Source: Lumbricus terrestris (taxonomy: Eukaryota; Annelida; Clitellata; Crassiclitellata; Lumbricidae). Taken from it: 64,000 nt of DNA. The position numbers and the translations under genes are program-made. The stretch is from the NCBI GenBank assembly GCA_949752735.1, contig OX457042.1, positions 25,705,103 through 25,769,102 on the forward strand, given 5' to 3'. Below the pieces are notes generated by a model. It was not told where the DNA came from and made no database searches. It worked only from the letters and a program-made list of their open reading frames with translations. Positions 1 through 10,180 of the stretch are shown here, piece by piece; the first letter of the stretch is position 1, and each line of letters begins with the position of its first letter.

Positions 1-1
1 A

Positions 2-2398
2 TCGCCAAACATCTATTTCTCTTTTGATACTCCTTCTGACCATTACCCCATTTTCACACAACTTAACATACTGCCTACTCCACGTCCTGATCCCGTCTCT
101 CATTCTTTCCGCCGCATCAGTTCCATAAACATAGAAGCCTTCAAGCACGATCTTGCCTCTTCAGACCTCATTCTAAATCCTCCATTCTCTCTCGATGACC
201 TTCTGTCATCCTACAACACCACTCTCTCCATGATTCTTGACAAACACGCTCCTACTATTACCAAATCTGGTTCTCACTCTAACAACCCTTGGTATAACTC
301 CTATCTCCAGGCCTTCAAATCTTTCCGTCGACGCCTTGAGCGTACTTACAAACGAACCCATGACCCTGAACTCCTCTCTGCTCTAAAAGCTGCTACAAAC
401 AAATACCATCACCTTCTGGCAATGGCCAAGAAGAGGTTTTACTCCTCACTAGTTCAATCCCGATCTTGTAACCCTCGTCTTCTCTGGAAAACGGTAAACC
501 AACTCCTACATCGGAACTCCTCTAGCCCACTTCCAAACTCTCTACCATCTTCTTCAATCGCTGACTCATTTTGTTCGTTTTTCTCAGGCAAAGTAACTAC
601 TATCCGTCTCTCTCTGCAATCACTCCTCTCAAAATCTACCACCGATTCACCTGCAGATACACCCTCCTCCACTCACGACCTTCCGTCTTCCCAACCTCAA
701 TCATCACTATCTGCCTTTAACCCAACATCAGAGTCTGAAGTGTCCAATTTACTACAATCTCTCCCAAACAAGCAGTGCGAACTCGACCCTATACCTACCT
801 CCCTACTGAAAGAGTGCGCATCTATCATTGTCCCCATCATCACAAAAATAATCAACCTCTCCTTATCCACTGGCAACTTTCCCCTCCTCTTCAAACATTC
901 TTTGGTAACTCCACTTCTAAAAAAACCATCACTTGATAAGGAAATCCTTTCAAATTATCGTCCTGTTTCTAACCTTTCTTTCATCTCTAAACTAACAGAA
1001 CGTGTCGTACTCTCTCGGATCAATGACTACTTGACTTCCAATTCACTCCTCAACCCAAACCAGTCCGGCTTTACTAAAAAGCACTCAACCGAAACACTTC
1101 TCACTTCCCTCTACAATAAACTTGTCTCTGCCATTTCTCATCAACAAGTCTCCTGCCTTTGCCTCCTTGATGTTTCTGCAGCCTTTGACACCATCGACCA
1201 CAACATACTACTCCAAAGACTTTCTTCCTGGTTTGGCTTTACCGACACTGCTCTTCTTTGGATTCAGTCTTATCTCTCATCACGCACTTTCTCAGTCAAA
1301 ACACTTGAAACATCATCTCAATCATGCCCTCTTACCTGTGGTGTTCCGCAAGGTTCTGTCCTCGGGCCCCTCTTGTTCATCCTCTACACCACTCCACTCA
1401 GTTCACTCATAAAAGCATCCACAGTCGACCATCATCTATATGCTGACGACACCCAACTATTCATCTCTTTCTCTCCAAGCAGCTTCTCTGACTCCATAGA
1501 TACTCTTCTCTCTGTGGTCACCCAAATCACCTCTTGGATGACCTCAAATCTCCTCTGCCTTAACCCCTCCAAGACAGAATTCATACTAATTGGCCTCAGA
1601 GAACAACTCAAGAAAATTCCTGATCCCTCTATTTCCTTCAACAATGACTCTTCTTCCAACCACACTTTCTCCGCAAATTCTCCTGTCCGAAACCTCGGTG
1701 TAATCTTTGACCAGCATCTCAACTTCTCCGACCACATAACCCAACTTTCCCGCACTTGTTTCATGCACATACGAGATCTCCGCAGAATCCGACCTATGCT
1801 CGACTTTAAAACTGCATCCACAATAGCCACATCCATAGTTCATGCGAAACTTGATTACTGCAACTCTCTCTTCCTAAACATTGATATAACCCAAATTAAT
1901 CGCCTCCAAGCTATCCAGAATGCCCTTGCTCGTGCAGTGACGAAAACCCCCAAACGTCACCACATCACTCCTGTTCTGAAATCACTTCACTGGCTCAAAA
2001 TACCTGAACGCATCGAATACAAAGTCCTCTCACTCACTTACAATACACTTCAATCATCCCAGCCGTTCTACCTTCGTCAGTTGTTCACCATCCAGCCACC
2101 TCGTTCAACACGCTCCTCATCCTCCATTACCCTGCTTCGCCCTTCCATCACTTCATCACTGAAATTCGCAAACCGCTCCATAGCCATTGCCGTTCCACCT
2201 CTCTGGAACAAACTTCCGCCAGCACTTCGGCAAACTTCCGACCCATCATACGAACTCACCAAAACTCCACCTCTCGCTATCTCCCCACAGGTCTTTCACT
2301 CAAAACTGAAAACATTGCTCTTTCAAAAATCCTATCCTGATTCTTCCTCTTCTACTCACATCCCCCGTCACTTCAACTCTAAACATCACCCACCTTAG
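2..2398 (+). CDS. L2/CR1-type LINE ORF2: end of endonuclease plus reverse transcriptase (5' partial)
   Basis: The frame is open from the window edge to TAG at 2396-2398 (798 residues) with no stop or frameshift. It starts inside the tail of an AP-type endonuclease (SDHYPIF at residues 12-18). A basic linker follows, then a reverse transcriptase with DVSAAFD (residues 390-396, first catalytic Asp), CGVPQGSVLGPLLF (from about 446) and LYADDTQLF (catalytic Asp pair at about 482-483). The C-terminal domain contains HWLKIPERIEYKVLSLTYN (about residue 663) and a later PPLWNKLPPALR, both typical of L2/CR1-group LINEs. The protein would nick genomic DNA and copy its own RNA by target-primed reverse transcription. 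The intact frame suggests a young copy. Clade assignment is by motif resemblance and may be a neighbouring non-LTR clade. Confidence 0.93.
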   Translation, partial: SPNIYFSFDTPSDHYPIFTQLNILPTPRPDPVSHSFRRISSINIEAFKHDLASSDLILNPPFSLDDLLSSYNTTLSMILDKHAPTITKSGSHSNNPWYNSYLQAFKSFRRRLERTYKRTHDPELLSALKAATNKYHHLLAMAKKRFYSSLVQSRSCNPRLLWKTVNQLLHRNSSSPLPNSLPSSSIADSFCSFFSGKVTTIRLSLQSLLSKSTTDSPADTPSSTHDLPSSQPQSSLSAFNPTSESEVSNLLQSLPNKQCELDPIPTSLLKECASIIVPIITKIINLSLSTGNFPLLFKHSLVTPLLKKPSLDKEILSNYRPVSNLSFISKLTERVVLSRINDYLTSNSLLNPNQSGFTKKHSTETLLTSLYNKLVSAISHQQVSCLCLLDVSAAFDTIDHNILLQRLSSWFGFTDTALLWIQSYLSSRTFSVKTLETSSQSCPLTCGVPQGSVLGPLLFILYTTPLSSLIKASTVDHHLYADDTQLFISFSPSSFSDSIDTLLSVVTQITSWMTSNLLCLNPSKTEFILIGLREQLKKIPDPSISFNNDSSSNHTFSANSPVRNLGVIFDQHLNFSDHITQLSRTCFMHIRDLRRIRPMLDFKTASTIATSIVHAKLDYCNSLFLNIDITQINRLQAIQNALARAVTKTPKRHHITPVLKSLHWLKIPERIEYKVLSLTYNTLQSSQPFYLRQLFTIQPPRSTRSSSSITLLRPSITSSLKFANRSIAIAVPPLWNKLPPALRQTSDPSYELTKTPPLAISPQVFHSKLKTLLFQKSYPDSSSSTHIPRHFNSKHHPP

Positions 2399-2551
2399 CT
2401 GTCCATCTATCTGACTGCCTGACTCTCTGGACTTGACCCGCTGCCTACCGATTTTGTTTTGATTGAGCGCCTGTGAATAAGCTGGTTCCCGCGACTTGGC
2501 TTTTGTGGGCGCTGTAGAAGTCCCGAGATTACGATTACGATTACGATTACT
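2399..2551 (+). mobile_element. LINE 3' UTR with terminal hairpin and GATTAC tail
   Basis: The short 3' UTR contains AGCGCC near 2466 and its complement GGCGCT near 2509, so the terminal about 50 bases can fold into a stem-loop. The element ends in about four copies of a GATTAC hexamer (2527-2551). LINEs of this group usually end in a hairpin plus a short tandem repeat rather than poly(A). The same tail recurs at 47995-48082. Confidence 0.85.
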
Positions 2552-2673
2552 CAGTAAACTGTGTATTATTCACCATCTATAATTTAATGCTTAGCACTTA
2601 GCCTAAACGCCAAACAATCGTTAAGGTTTATGCGCTAGACGTCTGACTGACGAGATTTTATGACCAACCATGG

Positions 2674-2827
2674 CAATCATTCTCTGCTGCGAAACTTATA
2701 AAAATAAGCAGCCATCGTGGCTCACTGACAACAATTTGGCTCCGTCCATCACGGACGCAGTCAAATTGATGTCAGTAAGCCAAGATGGCTGCTTATTTTT
2801 ACAAGTTTCATAGCAGAGATTGATTGT
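2674..2827. repeat. Near-perfect 75-bp-arm palindrome (fold-back element)
   Basis: The left arm 2674-2748 is the reverse complement of 2753-2827 with about ten mismatches. Both contain AAAAATAAGCAGCCATC or its complement, and the loop is only about 4 bases. A transcript would form a long hairpin. It could be a fold-back MITE or a collapsed inverted pair of transposon ends. No flanking target duplication was recognised. Confidence 0.8.
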
Positions 2828-2876
2828 TCATGCCTCTATGCAGAACCCAAACGACATATTATGCATCGTCCAGCAA

Positions 2877-2877
2877 C

Positions 2878-2929
<52 letters not shown>

Positions 2930-2932
2930 GTG
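2877..2932. repeat. (TGAT)n microsatellite
   Basis: Thirteen or so uninterrupted GATT units lead directly into the SINE that follows. Confidence 0.95.
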
Positions 2933-3290
2933 GTGGGCGCGGTGGTGTAGTGGGTATTTTCGTTGCCTTGCAACCGGAGGGTTGCAGGTTCGAATCCAAC
3001 TCAAGCCGCCGCGTAGGGACCTGGGGTGGTTGTAGTAGTTGCAGTTTAACGCCACTGTGTGGTAACAAAGACAATTAGCGACGCCCTCCTCCTTTATCCA
3101 GGCTTGAGACTGGCACTGGCAGAGTGCAACCAGTGGCGGAGATTGGGACCTTGGGCAAGTAGTTCACTCGCAATTATTGCTCAGCGCTTTGGCGTGCAAC
3201 TTCGACTCAGTGTCCGTGCTGTAGGCGGGAGCGCTTCTGAGTAGAAATCTTGAAATGGCGCTATAACAAGTGCACATACATACATAACTG
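2933..3290 (+). mobile_element. tRNA-derived SINE interrupted by another repeat
   Basis: The head carries a Pol III A box (GGTGGTGTAGTGGG near 2940) and a B box (GGTTCGAATCC near 2987), as in tRNA-derived SINEs. The body and the tail (GGGAGCGCTTCTGAGTAG, then GGCGCTATAAC near 3261) match the SINEs at 22424, 41521 and 60539. Between about 3023 and 3145 an unrelated module is inserted, and the words GGGACCT/GGGACCTT are present on both sides of it. The tail ends in CATACATACAT. Confidence 0.85.
3042..3141 (+). repeat. About 100-bp dispersed module (copy 1)
   Basis: It starts CAGTTTAACG and ends CAGTGGCGGAG. Related copies are at 15546-15648, 31171-31270 and 45475-45540, all with the core CCTCCTTTATCCAGGCTT or close variants. 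Here it interrupts a SINE, so it has been mobile or has been duplicated into the SINE. No coding capacity is seen. Confidence 0.75.
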
Positions 3291-3527
3291 AACATTAAAT
3301 AGCCTACATTGTACAATGCAATGGGTGTGCATGTTTTCTTCAGGACTTTTTATTTTGGTGATGCAGTGACTGTTGACTGCTTAATATTCTTCCTGCTTCT
3401 TTTTATGCTATAAAATCTGTTTTAGATCGATCGTGCATGCAGGGTGTTGAGAAGTTTATGGTCTGAATGAGTGCTCGTGTACTGTCGTTCCAAGTAGAGC
3501 TGGAGAGCATAATGTAATAAAAGGACG

Positions 3528-3656
3528 TTGTAAATATAAAAAATCTTATCTTCAAGGCGTGGCCTACGTTGTTTGTAAATATAAAAATCTTATCTTCAAG
3601 GCGTGGCCTACGTTGTTTGTAAATATAAAAAATCTTCAAGGCGTGGCCTACGTTGT
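3528..3656. repeat. Three tandem copies of a ~43-bp unit
   Basis: The unit runs GTTGT-TTGTAAATATAAAAA through CTTCAAGGCGTGGCCTAC and occurs three times. The third copy lacks an internal 6 bases. The preceding 3291-3527 contains no recognisable feature. Confidence 0.85.
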
Positions 3657-3709
3657 CATCACAATGTAGGCTACGGCACAGTATGATTAGTGTTGAATAT
3701 GTTATGCCC

Positions 3710-4052
3710 CTAGCAGCGGGATATCATTCTTTCTGGAGGTTCTTTTTGTTATCAATTAATTGTTTCGCGGCTAAGAGTGCCTTGCGTTACAATGGATTCA
3801 ATAAAATCATTGATTGATTGATTGATCGATTGATTGACTGACTAATTGATTGATTGATTGACTGATTGAATGAATGAATGAATAAACGATTGATTGACTG
3901 ATTATTTGATTGGTTGACAAACTGGTTGATTGATTCAATGAATGAATGAAGCAATGAATAAACGATTGATTGACTGATTAATTGATTGACAGACTGATTG
4001 ATTGAATGAACGATTGATTGATCTACTGATTGATTGATTGATATTCTTATAT
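3710..4052. repeat. Retroelement-like 3' end with degenerate (TTGA)n tail
   Basis: A short unique-looking segment ending GGATTCAATAAAATCATTG grades into about 240 bases of GATT/GAAT tetranucleotides. The same arrangement, with related sequence before the tail, recurs at 7086-7345. This makes it a dispersed repeat end rather than a simple microsatellite. Confidence 0.6.
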
Positions 4053-4872
4053 AATATCTGGTGGTTGCATTGGTCGACCGTTCTCTCATATAGTTAGGCT
4101 TAAAAAGTCTCAAGAGAAACTGCTTAATGCGTGGGGTATACACATAGAACTTTTCTGGGTTCGCTCCAGGAATCACAGGAAAACAACCATCGCTTGAAGT
4201 AAATGCGCAATGGAATCTTGCAGCATTCCAGCATTCTCGATCACCATTTCCGTATAGGGGTTGCGCGGCTAGAAAATTTCTAAGACGCTCTGCAGGAAAA
4301 GTGTGCTATTAGGTGTCCAGCATTACCATTGGCGAGTTTCTGGCACGGCGCTCAAAGAATCACAGATACAAGAGCCATCCTTTGAAATAAATATGCATTG
4401 CAATGTTGCAGTGTTGCTCCATTCTGGATGTCATTTCCGCAGAGTTGGCGCGCCCAGAATGATTTTGTGCAGCTCTTTAAGAAGAGTGTTATATCAAGCA
4501 TCGAGCATCACAACTCACAAGTTTTTGGCGTCGCTCTAAGAATCAGAGGGACAAAGGTCATCTTTTGATTTAAATATGGCAGTATTATTGTAATATCACT
4601 ATAATATGGCAGTATTGCAGCATTCTTGATGGTTATTTTCGCACAGCGTATACGCGCCCGGAAAAATTCTGGGCAGCTCTTCAAGAAAATGTGCTATTAG
4701 GTATCCACCATCACCATACGCGTGCTTCTGCAGGGTGCCGCTCCTATAATCACAGGGACAAATGCCATCGTTCGAATTAAATACGCATTGTAATCTTGCA
4801 TTTTTGCAGCATTCTGGATGTCAATTTCCCCAGAGTTTTCGCTTCCAGAAAAATGATGTGATGCCCTTGAAG

Positions 4873-6398
4873 CAGTGTTTAATCTAGTCCCCCTCCTCTG
4901 GGGGGGGGAATTGAGGTTTCTGGGGGGGAAACAATTGAGCGTCCGAAGGACACTCGTGATGCACTCAGCACCGAGACTGGAGAGGGGGAGGGGTATGGGG
5001 AGGGGACGTGCCCCTCCCCATCAGAAAATTTTTGAATTTCCACATTGCAATGGCAGCATTTTAAGGTGTCGTCTGAACAAAATAGCTGTACTTTTTCAGT
5101 GGCCCATTAGAAACTTTTTGAATTTCCACATTGCAATGGCAGCATTTTAAGGTGTCGTCTTAACAAAATAGCTGTACTTTTTCAGTGGCCCATTAGAAAC
5201 TTTTTGAATTTCCACATTGCAATGGCAGCATTTTAAGGTGTCGTCTTAACAAAATAGCTGTACTTTTTCATTGACCCATTAAAAACTTTTTGAATTTCCA
5301 CATTGCAATGACAGCATTTTAAGGGGTCATCTTAACAAAATAGCTGTACTTTTTCACTGGCCCATTAGAAACTTTTTGAATTTCAACATTGCAATAGCAG
5401 CATTTTAAGGTGTAGTCTTAACAAAATAACTGTACTTTTTCACTGGCCCATTAGAAACTTTTTGAATTTCCACATTGCAATGACAGCATTTTAAGGGGTC
5501 ATCTTAACAAAATAGCTGTACTTTTTCACTGGCCCATTAGAAACTTTTTGAATTTCAACATTGCAATAGCAGCATTTTAAGGTGTAGTCTTAACAAAATA
5601 ACTGTACTTTTTCACTGGCCCATTAGAAACTTTTTGAATTTCCACATTGCAATGACAGCATTTTAAGGGGTCATCTTAACAAAATAGCTGTACTTTTTCA
5701 CTGGCCCATTAGAAACTTTTTGAATTTCAACATTGCAATAGCAGCATTTTAAGGTGTAGTCTTAACAAAATAACTGTACTTTTTCACTGGCCCATTAGAA
5801 ACTTTTTGAATTTCCACATTGCAATGACAGCATTTTAAGGGGTCATCTTAACAAAATAGCTGTACTTTTTCACTGGCCCATTAGAAACTTTTTGAATTTC
5901 AACATTGCAATAGCAGCATTTTAAGGTGTAGTCTTAACAAAATAACTGTACTTTTTCACTGGCCCATTAGAAACTTTTTGAATTTCCACATTGCAATGAC
6001 AGCATTTTAAGGGGTCATCTTAACAAAATAGCTGTACTTTTTCAGTGACCCATTAGAAACTTTCTGAATGTTCACATTGCAATGGCTGCATTTTAAGGTG
6101 TCATCTTAACAAAATAGCTGTACTTCTTCAGTGACCCATTAGAAACTTTTTGAGTTTCAACATTGCAATGACAGCATTTTAAGGGGTCATCTTAACATGA
6201 TAGTATCTTATATTATAGTAGTAAATAATGTCATTTTAATCATATATTAATAAATAATATCACGGTATATTATAACACTTCATATAAAACAAAGTAACTA
6301 AAAACCAATATCATTTCGTCAAATTTTTCTGGGGGGGGAAATGTCAATCCTGGGGAAGGAACTTTCCCCCCCCCCAGAGACGTCTAGATTAAACACTG
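4873..6398. mobile_element. Non-autonomous TIR transposon with 9-bp (or 8-bp) target duplication
   Basis: The ends are inverted copies of CAGTGTTTAATCTAG, followed inward by CT plus a run of nine or more G. The element is bounded by CCCTTGAAG at 4864-4872 and again at 6399-6407, and its insertion splits a unit of the surrounding 200-bp array cleanly. CAGTG ends with an 8-9 bp duplication suggest a hAT-like origin, but a 9-bp duplication would also fit Mutator-like elements. No transposase is encoded. Most of the interior is an 86-bp satellite. Confidence 0.85.
5030..6200. repeat. 86-bp satellite, partly organised as 172-bp dimers
   Basis: About 13 copies of a unit containing TTTTTGAATTTCCACATTGC and AACAAAATAGCTGTACTTTT repeat every 86 bases. 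From about 5290 to 6000 two variants alternate. One has AAGGGGTCATCTTAAC. The other has CAATAGCAGC and AAGGTGTAGTC. This gives a 172-bp higher-order repeat. The array lies wholly inside the transposon at 4873-6398. Confidence 0.9.
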
Positions 6399-6584
6399 CC
6401 CTTGAAGAAGAGTGCACCATGGCATTTTCTATACAGCATAACCACTGGTGAGTTTCTGGTGGCGCTCCAAGAATCACAGGAAAAGGGCCATCTTTCGATT
6501 TAAATATGAATTTTAATCTTGCCGCATTGCAGCATTCTCGTTGGCCATTTCCGCAGAGTTCTCTCGGCATAAAAATTCTGATCT

Positions 6585-6858
6585 GCTCTTAAAATAGAGT
6601 AAATTCTCAGCTGCTCTTCAAAAAGAGTAAATTCTGAGCTGCTCAGTAAATTCTGATCTGCTCTTAAAAAAGAGTAAATTCTGATCTGCTCTTAAAAAAG
6701 AGTAAATTCTCAGCTGCTCTTCAAAAAGAGTAAATTCTCAGCTGCTCTTCAAAAAGAGTAAATTCTCAGCTGCTCAGTAAATTCTGATCTGCTCTTCAAA
6801 AAGAGTAAATTCTGATCTGCTCTTCAAAAAGAGTAAATTCTCAGCTGCTCTTCAAAGA
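6585..6858. repeat. 28-34 bp tandem repeat
   Basis: Units alternate between AGTAAATTCTCAGCTGCTC and AGTAAATTCTGATCTGCTC, each followed by TTnAAAAAG. About nine copies expand one point of the 200-bp array. Confidence 0.85.
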
Positions 6859-7085
6859 AGTGTGCTATTTAGGTGTCCAGCATCACCACTCGGGAGTTTC
6901 TAGCGGCGCCTCATGAATTCCAGGAACAGTGGCCATCGTTCGATTTGAATGTGCATTGTAATGTGGCAGTATTGCTGCATTCTCAATGTCCGCAGGGTTG
7001 GCTCACCCAGAAAAATTGTGAGCTGCTCTTCAAGAACAGTATGATGTTAGCCAGCCAGTTTCACAACTCGCGAGTTTCTGACGGC

Positions 7086-7345
7086 GGAATATCAATCGTT
7101 ATGGAGGTCCCATTTTACCATAATTTTAGACTAATTGTTTCGTAATTAAGAGCCTTGAAACGGTTTAATAAAAACATAAATTGTTTGATTGATAGATCGA
7201 TCAATCGATCGATAGATTGTTTGATAGATTGGTAGATTGATTGCTTGATTGTTTGGTCAATTGATTGATTGTTTATTTGTTTGATTGGTTGATAGACTGA
7301 AAGGTTGATTGAATAGTTGACTGATTGATTGTTTGATTGATGGTC
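7086..7345. repeat. Second retroelement-like end with (TTGA)n tail
   Basis: GGAATATCAATCGTTATGGA and CTAATTGTTTCG resemble 3718-3767. AATAAAAACATAAATTG is followed by TGAT/CGAT/GATT tetranucleotides to about 7345. From 7346 to 7790 I see no gene or recognisable repeat. Confidence 0.6.
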
Positions 7346-7802
7346 TTCTCTTTGGGAGGCACTGTTTTAAAGTATCTATTAATGGTTGATCAACTATGGA
7401 CCCCATGTGCATGGCAGGGCTTTTTAACCGTGTAATTGTACAAAAAAAACGAAAAAAGAAGGAGTTATGCAGTTCTAAAAATTCCCTAAAAACAGTCCTG
7501 CTGCATGGCCAATAAACGGCGACATTTGGGGGGACCTACATCTGTGTCGACTGTTTTCAATGGATCACTGCATCCGTTCAATTATATATAGAGACATCAC
7601 GCCCACGATTCACGACGCCCTGTATGACTCTTCAGTATACCTGCTGTATTTTATCGACCTTTTATAATGCGCTATAATATAACGGAAAGGTTAAGTCGCT
7701 ACGTCGGACAGCTTGCATCGTTTGTTTTACGAGCGCATGTGGATAGCGAGCGACAGATGATGCTGGAGTTTGTGGATGATCCCTCTCCAAAGTCGACCAT
7801 AC

Positions 7803-8075
7803 GTAGACAGACAGACAGACGGACAAGAGACTAAGGCTAATAGACAGAGACAGCTAAAATAAATATGTCAGAAGATAGAGAAAGGCGTTCAGACAGCCAG
7901 GCAAGCACACAGATAGGTACACAGACACACATGCAAGCAATCATGCAGATAGGTACACTGCAGACATTCATGCAAGCACACAGATAGGCACACAGACAGA
8001 CACGCAAGCAGGCAGATAGGTACACAGAAACACATGCAAGCACACAGATAGGTACACTGACAAACTCCTCCTATG
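7803..8075. repeat. Degenerate GACA/ACACAGATAGG repeats
   Basis: AGACAGACAGACGG is followed by irregular repeats of CAAGCACACAGATAGGTACA-type units of about 30-40 bases. The frames across it are Cys/Val-rich artefacts. The region 8076-8660 is TG-rich and otherwise featureless. Confidence 0.7.
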
Positions 8076-8663
8076 ACGACCAACCGCCGCGACAAATGGA
8101 GATCGGAATGTTTATGCAAGGACTCCTATATTCATCCAGACCTCCTTGGTTTATGTCAGTCCATGGCATTAGATTTCTGCCTATATGTTCACATATCTGC
8201 CTGTATGTGTGCATGATTTTGTGTATGTGTACTGCCTCTGTGCGCATGTGTGTCTGTGTTTGCGTGCATTTGCCTTTGTATGTGTACGTCTATACACTTG
8301 TGTATACATGTACGATTGGCTTCGTAGATATTGAACAGTTGCTTATATCGCTGCATAGAACAATGCAAGTGTCTTTCTCTGTGTGTCTGTATGTCCGCTC
8401 ATCTGTCTGTCAGTGTGTCTTTGTCTTCCTGCCACATTGAGTTCCTCGGCTGTTCGTCCTTGTCATACCCCTGATACCATCTTTCTTCTGTAGATGATAT
8501 ATATCCACTATCCACAACTACTCCATCTCATCTTCTTTCTGCTCTTTGCCAATTATAATTCTTCTTTCTCGTCCCACAGTTGTTTCTCGCATTCTCAATC
8601 CGTTCTTCTTTCTGCTCATCCTATCGCTCCTTCTTCGCAACCTCTTCCCATCATGCCTTTACC

Positions 8664-8914
8664 CAGTGGCGTAGCCAGGAATTTATGATGGGGGGTTATG
8701 GCCTGATCGGATGCCCTACTGACACCAACCCAACGGTATTACAGTAAATAGAAAGGGAATAAAGTAAGAAAGGGAGTAAAGTAAGAAAAACAATTGTTAC
8801 TACAAGCAATTGTTTTGTTTTTCTTATTTAAGTGGATTTAAATAGCCTTTAAAAAAACTTTTTTCTTGGTCAATGGGGGTTTAACCCCCGAAACCCCCCT
8901 TGCCTACGCCACTG
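8664..8914 (-). mobile_element. hAT-type MITE, CAGTGGCGTAG family (copy 1)
   Basis: The ends are inverted: CAGTGGCGTAGCCAGGAATT at the left and the complement of CAGTGGCGTAGGCAAGGGGG at the right. The flanks CCTTTACC (8656-8663) and CTTTTACC (8915-8922) are an 8-bp target duplication with one mismatch. The C/G-rich ends and an AT-rich middle match the copies at 23923 and 39726, which lie in the opposite orientation. Confidence 0.85.
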
Positions 8915-8917
8915 CTT

Positions 8918-9175
8918 TTACCACTTCTACTTTTCCTCCTCCCACTTTTCCTCCTCCCACTTTTCCTCCTTCTACTTTTCCTCTTCCAATTTCTTCCCCC
9001 GCCTCCTATGCCTTCTCGTACGCCAACTTTCAATCCCCTCCTCCTCCTTCTGCTCCTCTTCCTCCAGCTCCTCAATCCTCTGTTCCTCCACCCCTAATTG
9101 CCTTCTCCTACACAAACTTTTAATCCCCTCCTCCAGCTCCCGCTCCTTCTTCCTCTTCCTCCTCTTTCTAATTCC
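8918..9175. repeat. Polypyrimidine (TTCCTCC)n tract
   Basis: About 250 bases almost free of purines on this strand, made of CCTCCCACTTTT and CTCCTCCTT words. Proline- and leucine-rich frames across it are composition artefacts. Confidence 0.85.
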
Positions 9176-9179
9176 CTCA

Positions 9180-9940
9180 TCCATCCAACCTACTCACGTG
9201 TCTCACCGTTAGCACCGTGCGATACCCAGCTCGTCAACGACTCTCTCCCTCTCTCTCATCCTCCAACAGCGAAGTGTCAGCGCCTGCCATTCTCTCTCTC
9301 CCGACGACAAAGCCTTTGCCGCCGCAGCAGCAGCCCCAGTCTCCCTCGGCCGCCACCGCCTCAACCGCCCTCGGCCGCCACAGCCGCCCGCTCGCACACC
9401 CGCCGGCCGTAGCCACCGCAAAGAATAATATTTACCGAGTTTTCAACGGGTAAACTGCGGCCGCGGTCGTCGGTCGACGTAACGAAGACCAGTGAATGAG
9501 TTGAGTCGATGACCAAAGAGATGCAATCATCGGGAGACGACACCCGCGACTCTGATGTCATTGTGGAGTAATGGCGGAGTAATATCGTTTCTATACGACT
9601 TTATGTATAATACGCTGCTGCAGCCTGCAGCGGCGGCTAATCGACCGTCGTTGAGTTTCGTTTTGCAATGGCGGAGGAATATCATCGCTAGTTGGAGACT
9701 TTAAACGGAGGTTATTCTTTCCCATGATTGTTGGGCGGAGGTTTATCTGAGATGACCGAGGTGTGCTGAGGTGTTCTGAGGAGTCAGGAGGAGGACCTGT
9801 GTTCCTGCATGGACAGCGGTAGACTGACTACCTGTGTTCTGCCTTCACGGACTGGATGATATCATCCTGTGGAGGAGGAGTCCCTACTTCGACATGAAGG
9901 TTGCTTATATATCCGTGAAGCAGAGAGCCATCGGATTGGT
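9180..9940 (+). promoter_or_regulatory. CpG-rich segment, candidate promoter and 5' exon
   Basis: This is the most GC- and CpG-rich unique stretch of the left half (many CCGCC, GCGGCGG and CGACG words). It precedes a small ATG reading frame with a strong GTAAGT donor. Such islands often mark promoters. No TATA box was recognised. It lies about 12 kb upstream of the first recognised tetraspanin exon on the same strand, so it may belong to that gene, but nothing links them directly. Confidence 0.35.
9894..9938 (+). CDS. Possible short first coding exon (15 codons) with GTAAGT donor
   Basis: ATG at 9894 starts MKVAYISVKQRAIGL and is followed at once by GTAAGT at 9939, an ideal 5' splice site in phase 0. 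The first recognised tetraspanin exon (22168) also starts in phase 0, so splicing would be in frame. However, the peptide lacks the Cys-Lys plus FNFxFW-type segment expected at a tetraspanin N-terminus. It could be 5' UTR, a different gene, or chance. Confidence 0.25.
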
Positions 9941-10180
9941 AAGTGTTTAATTGTAATCGCAATTCTGACTTTATATAGCGCCACCTTAAGAGAGACTTAC
10001 TCTCCGGACCTAGCAGGATAAAACTGAGTTAGAATCGAACGATCTAAGGGTCTAAGCCTGCAAAGTCCTTGCTATGTTGTTGACAGTGTCTCACGTGCTA
10101 TATGCGACGGAGAGCGTACGGTACAAGGTTCGCTTACGATGGTGCTAGGCTACCTGCTGTTTAACGACACAGCGTCAGAA

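Larger units (their letters stand above)
4150..7130. repeat. About 200-bp tandem repeat array, six diverged units, split by a transposon
   Basis: Each unit contains a GCCATCnTTnGAnTTAAAT-type core (near 4170, 4372, 4558, 4762, 6485 and 6932), then GCAGCATTCT and GTGTCCAGCATCACCA-type words. Spacing is about 186-204 bases. The exceptions are the 1.5-kb insertion at 4873-6398 and a local expansion at 6585-6855. No credible reading frame runs through the units. Confidence 0.8.
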
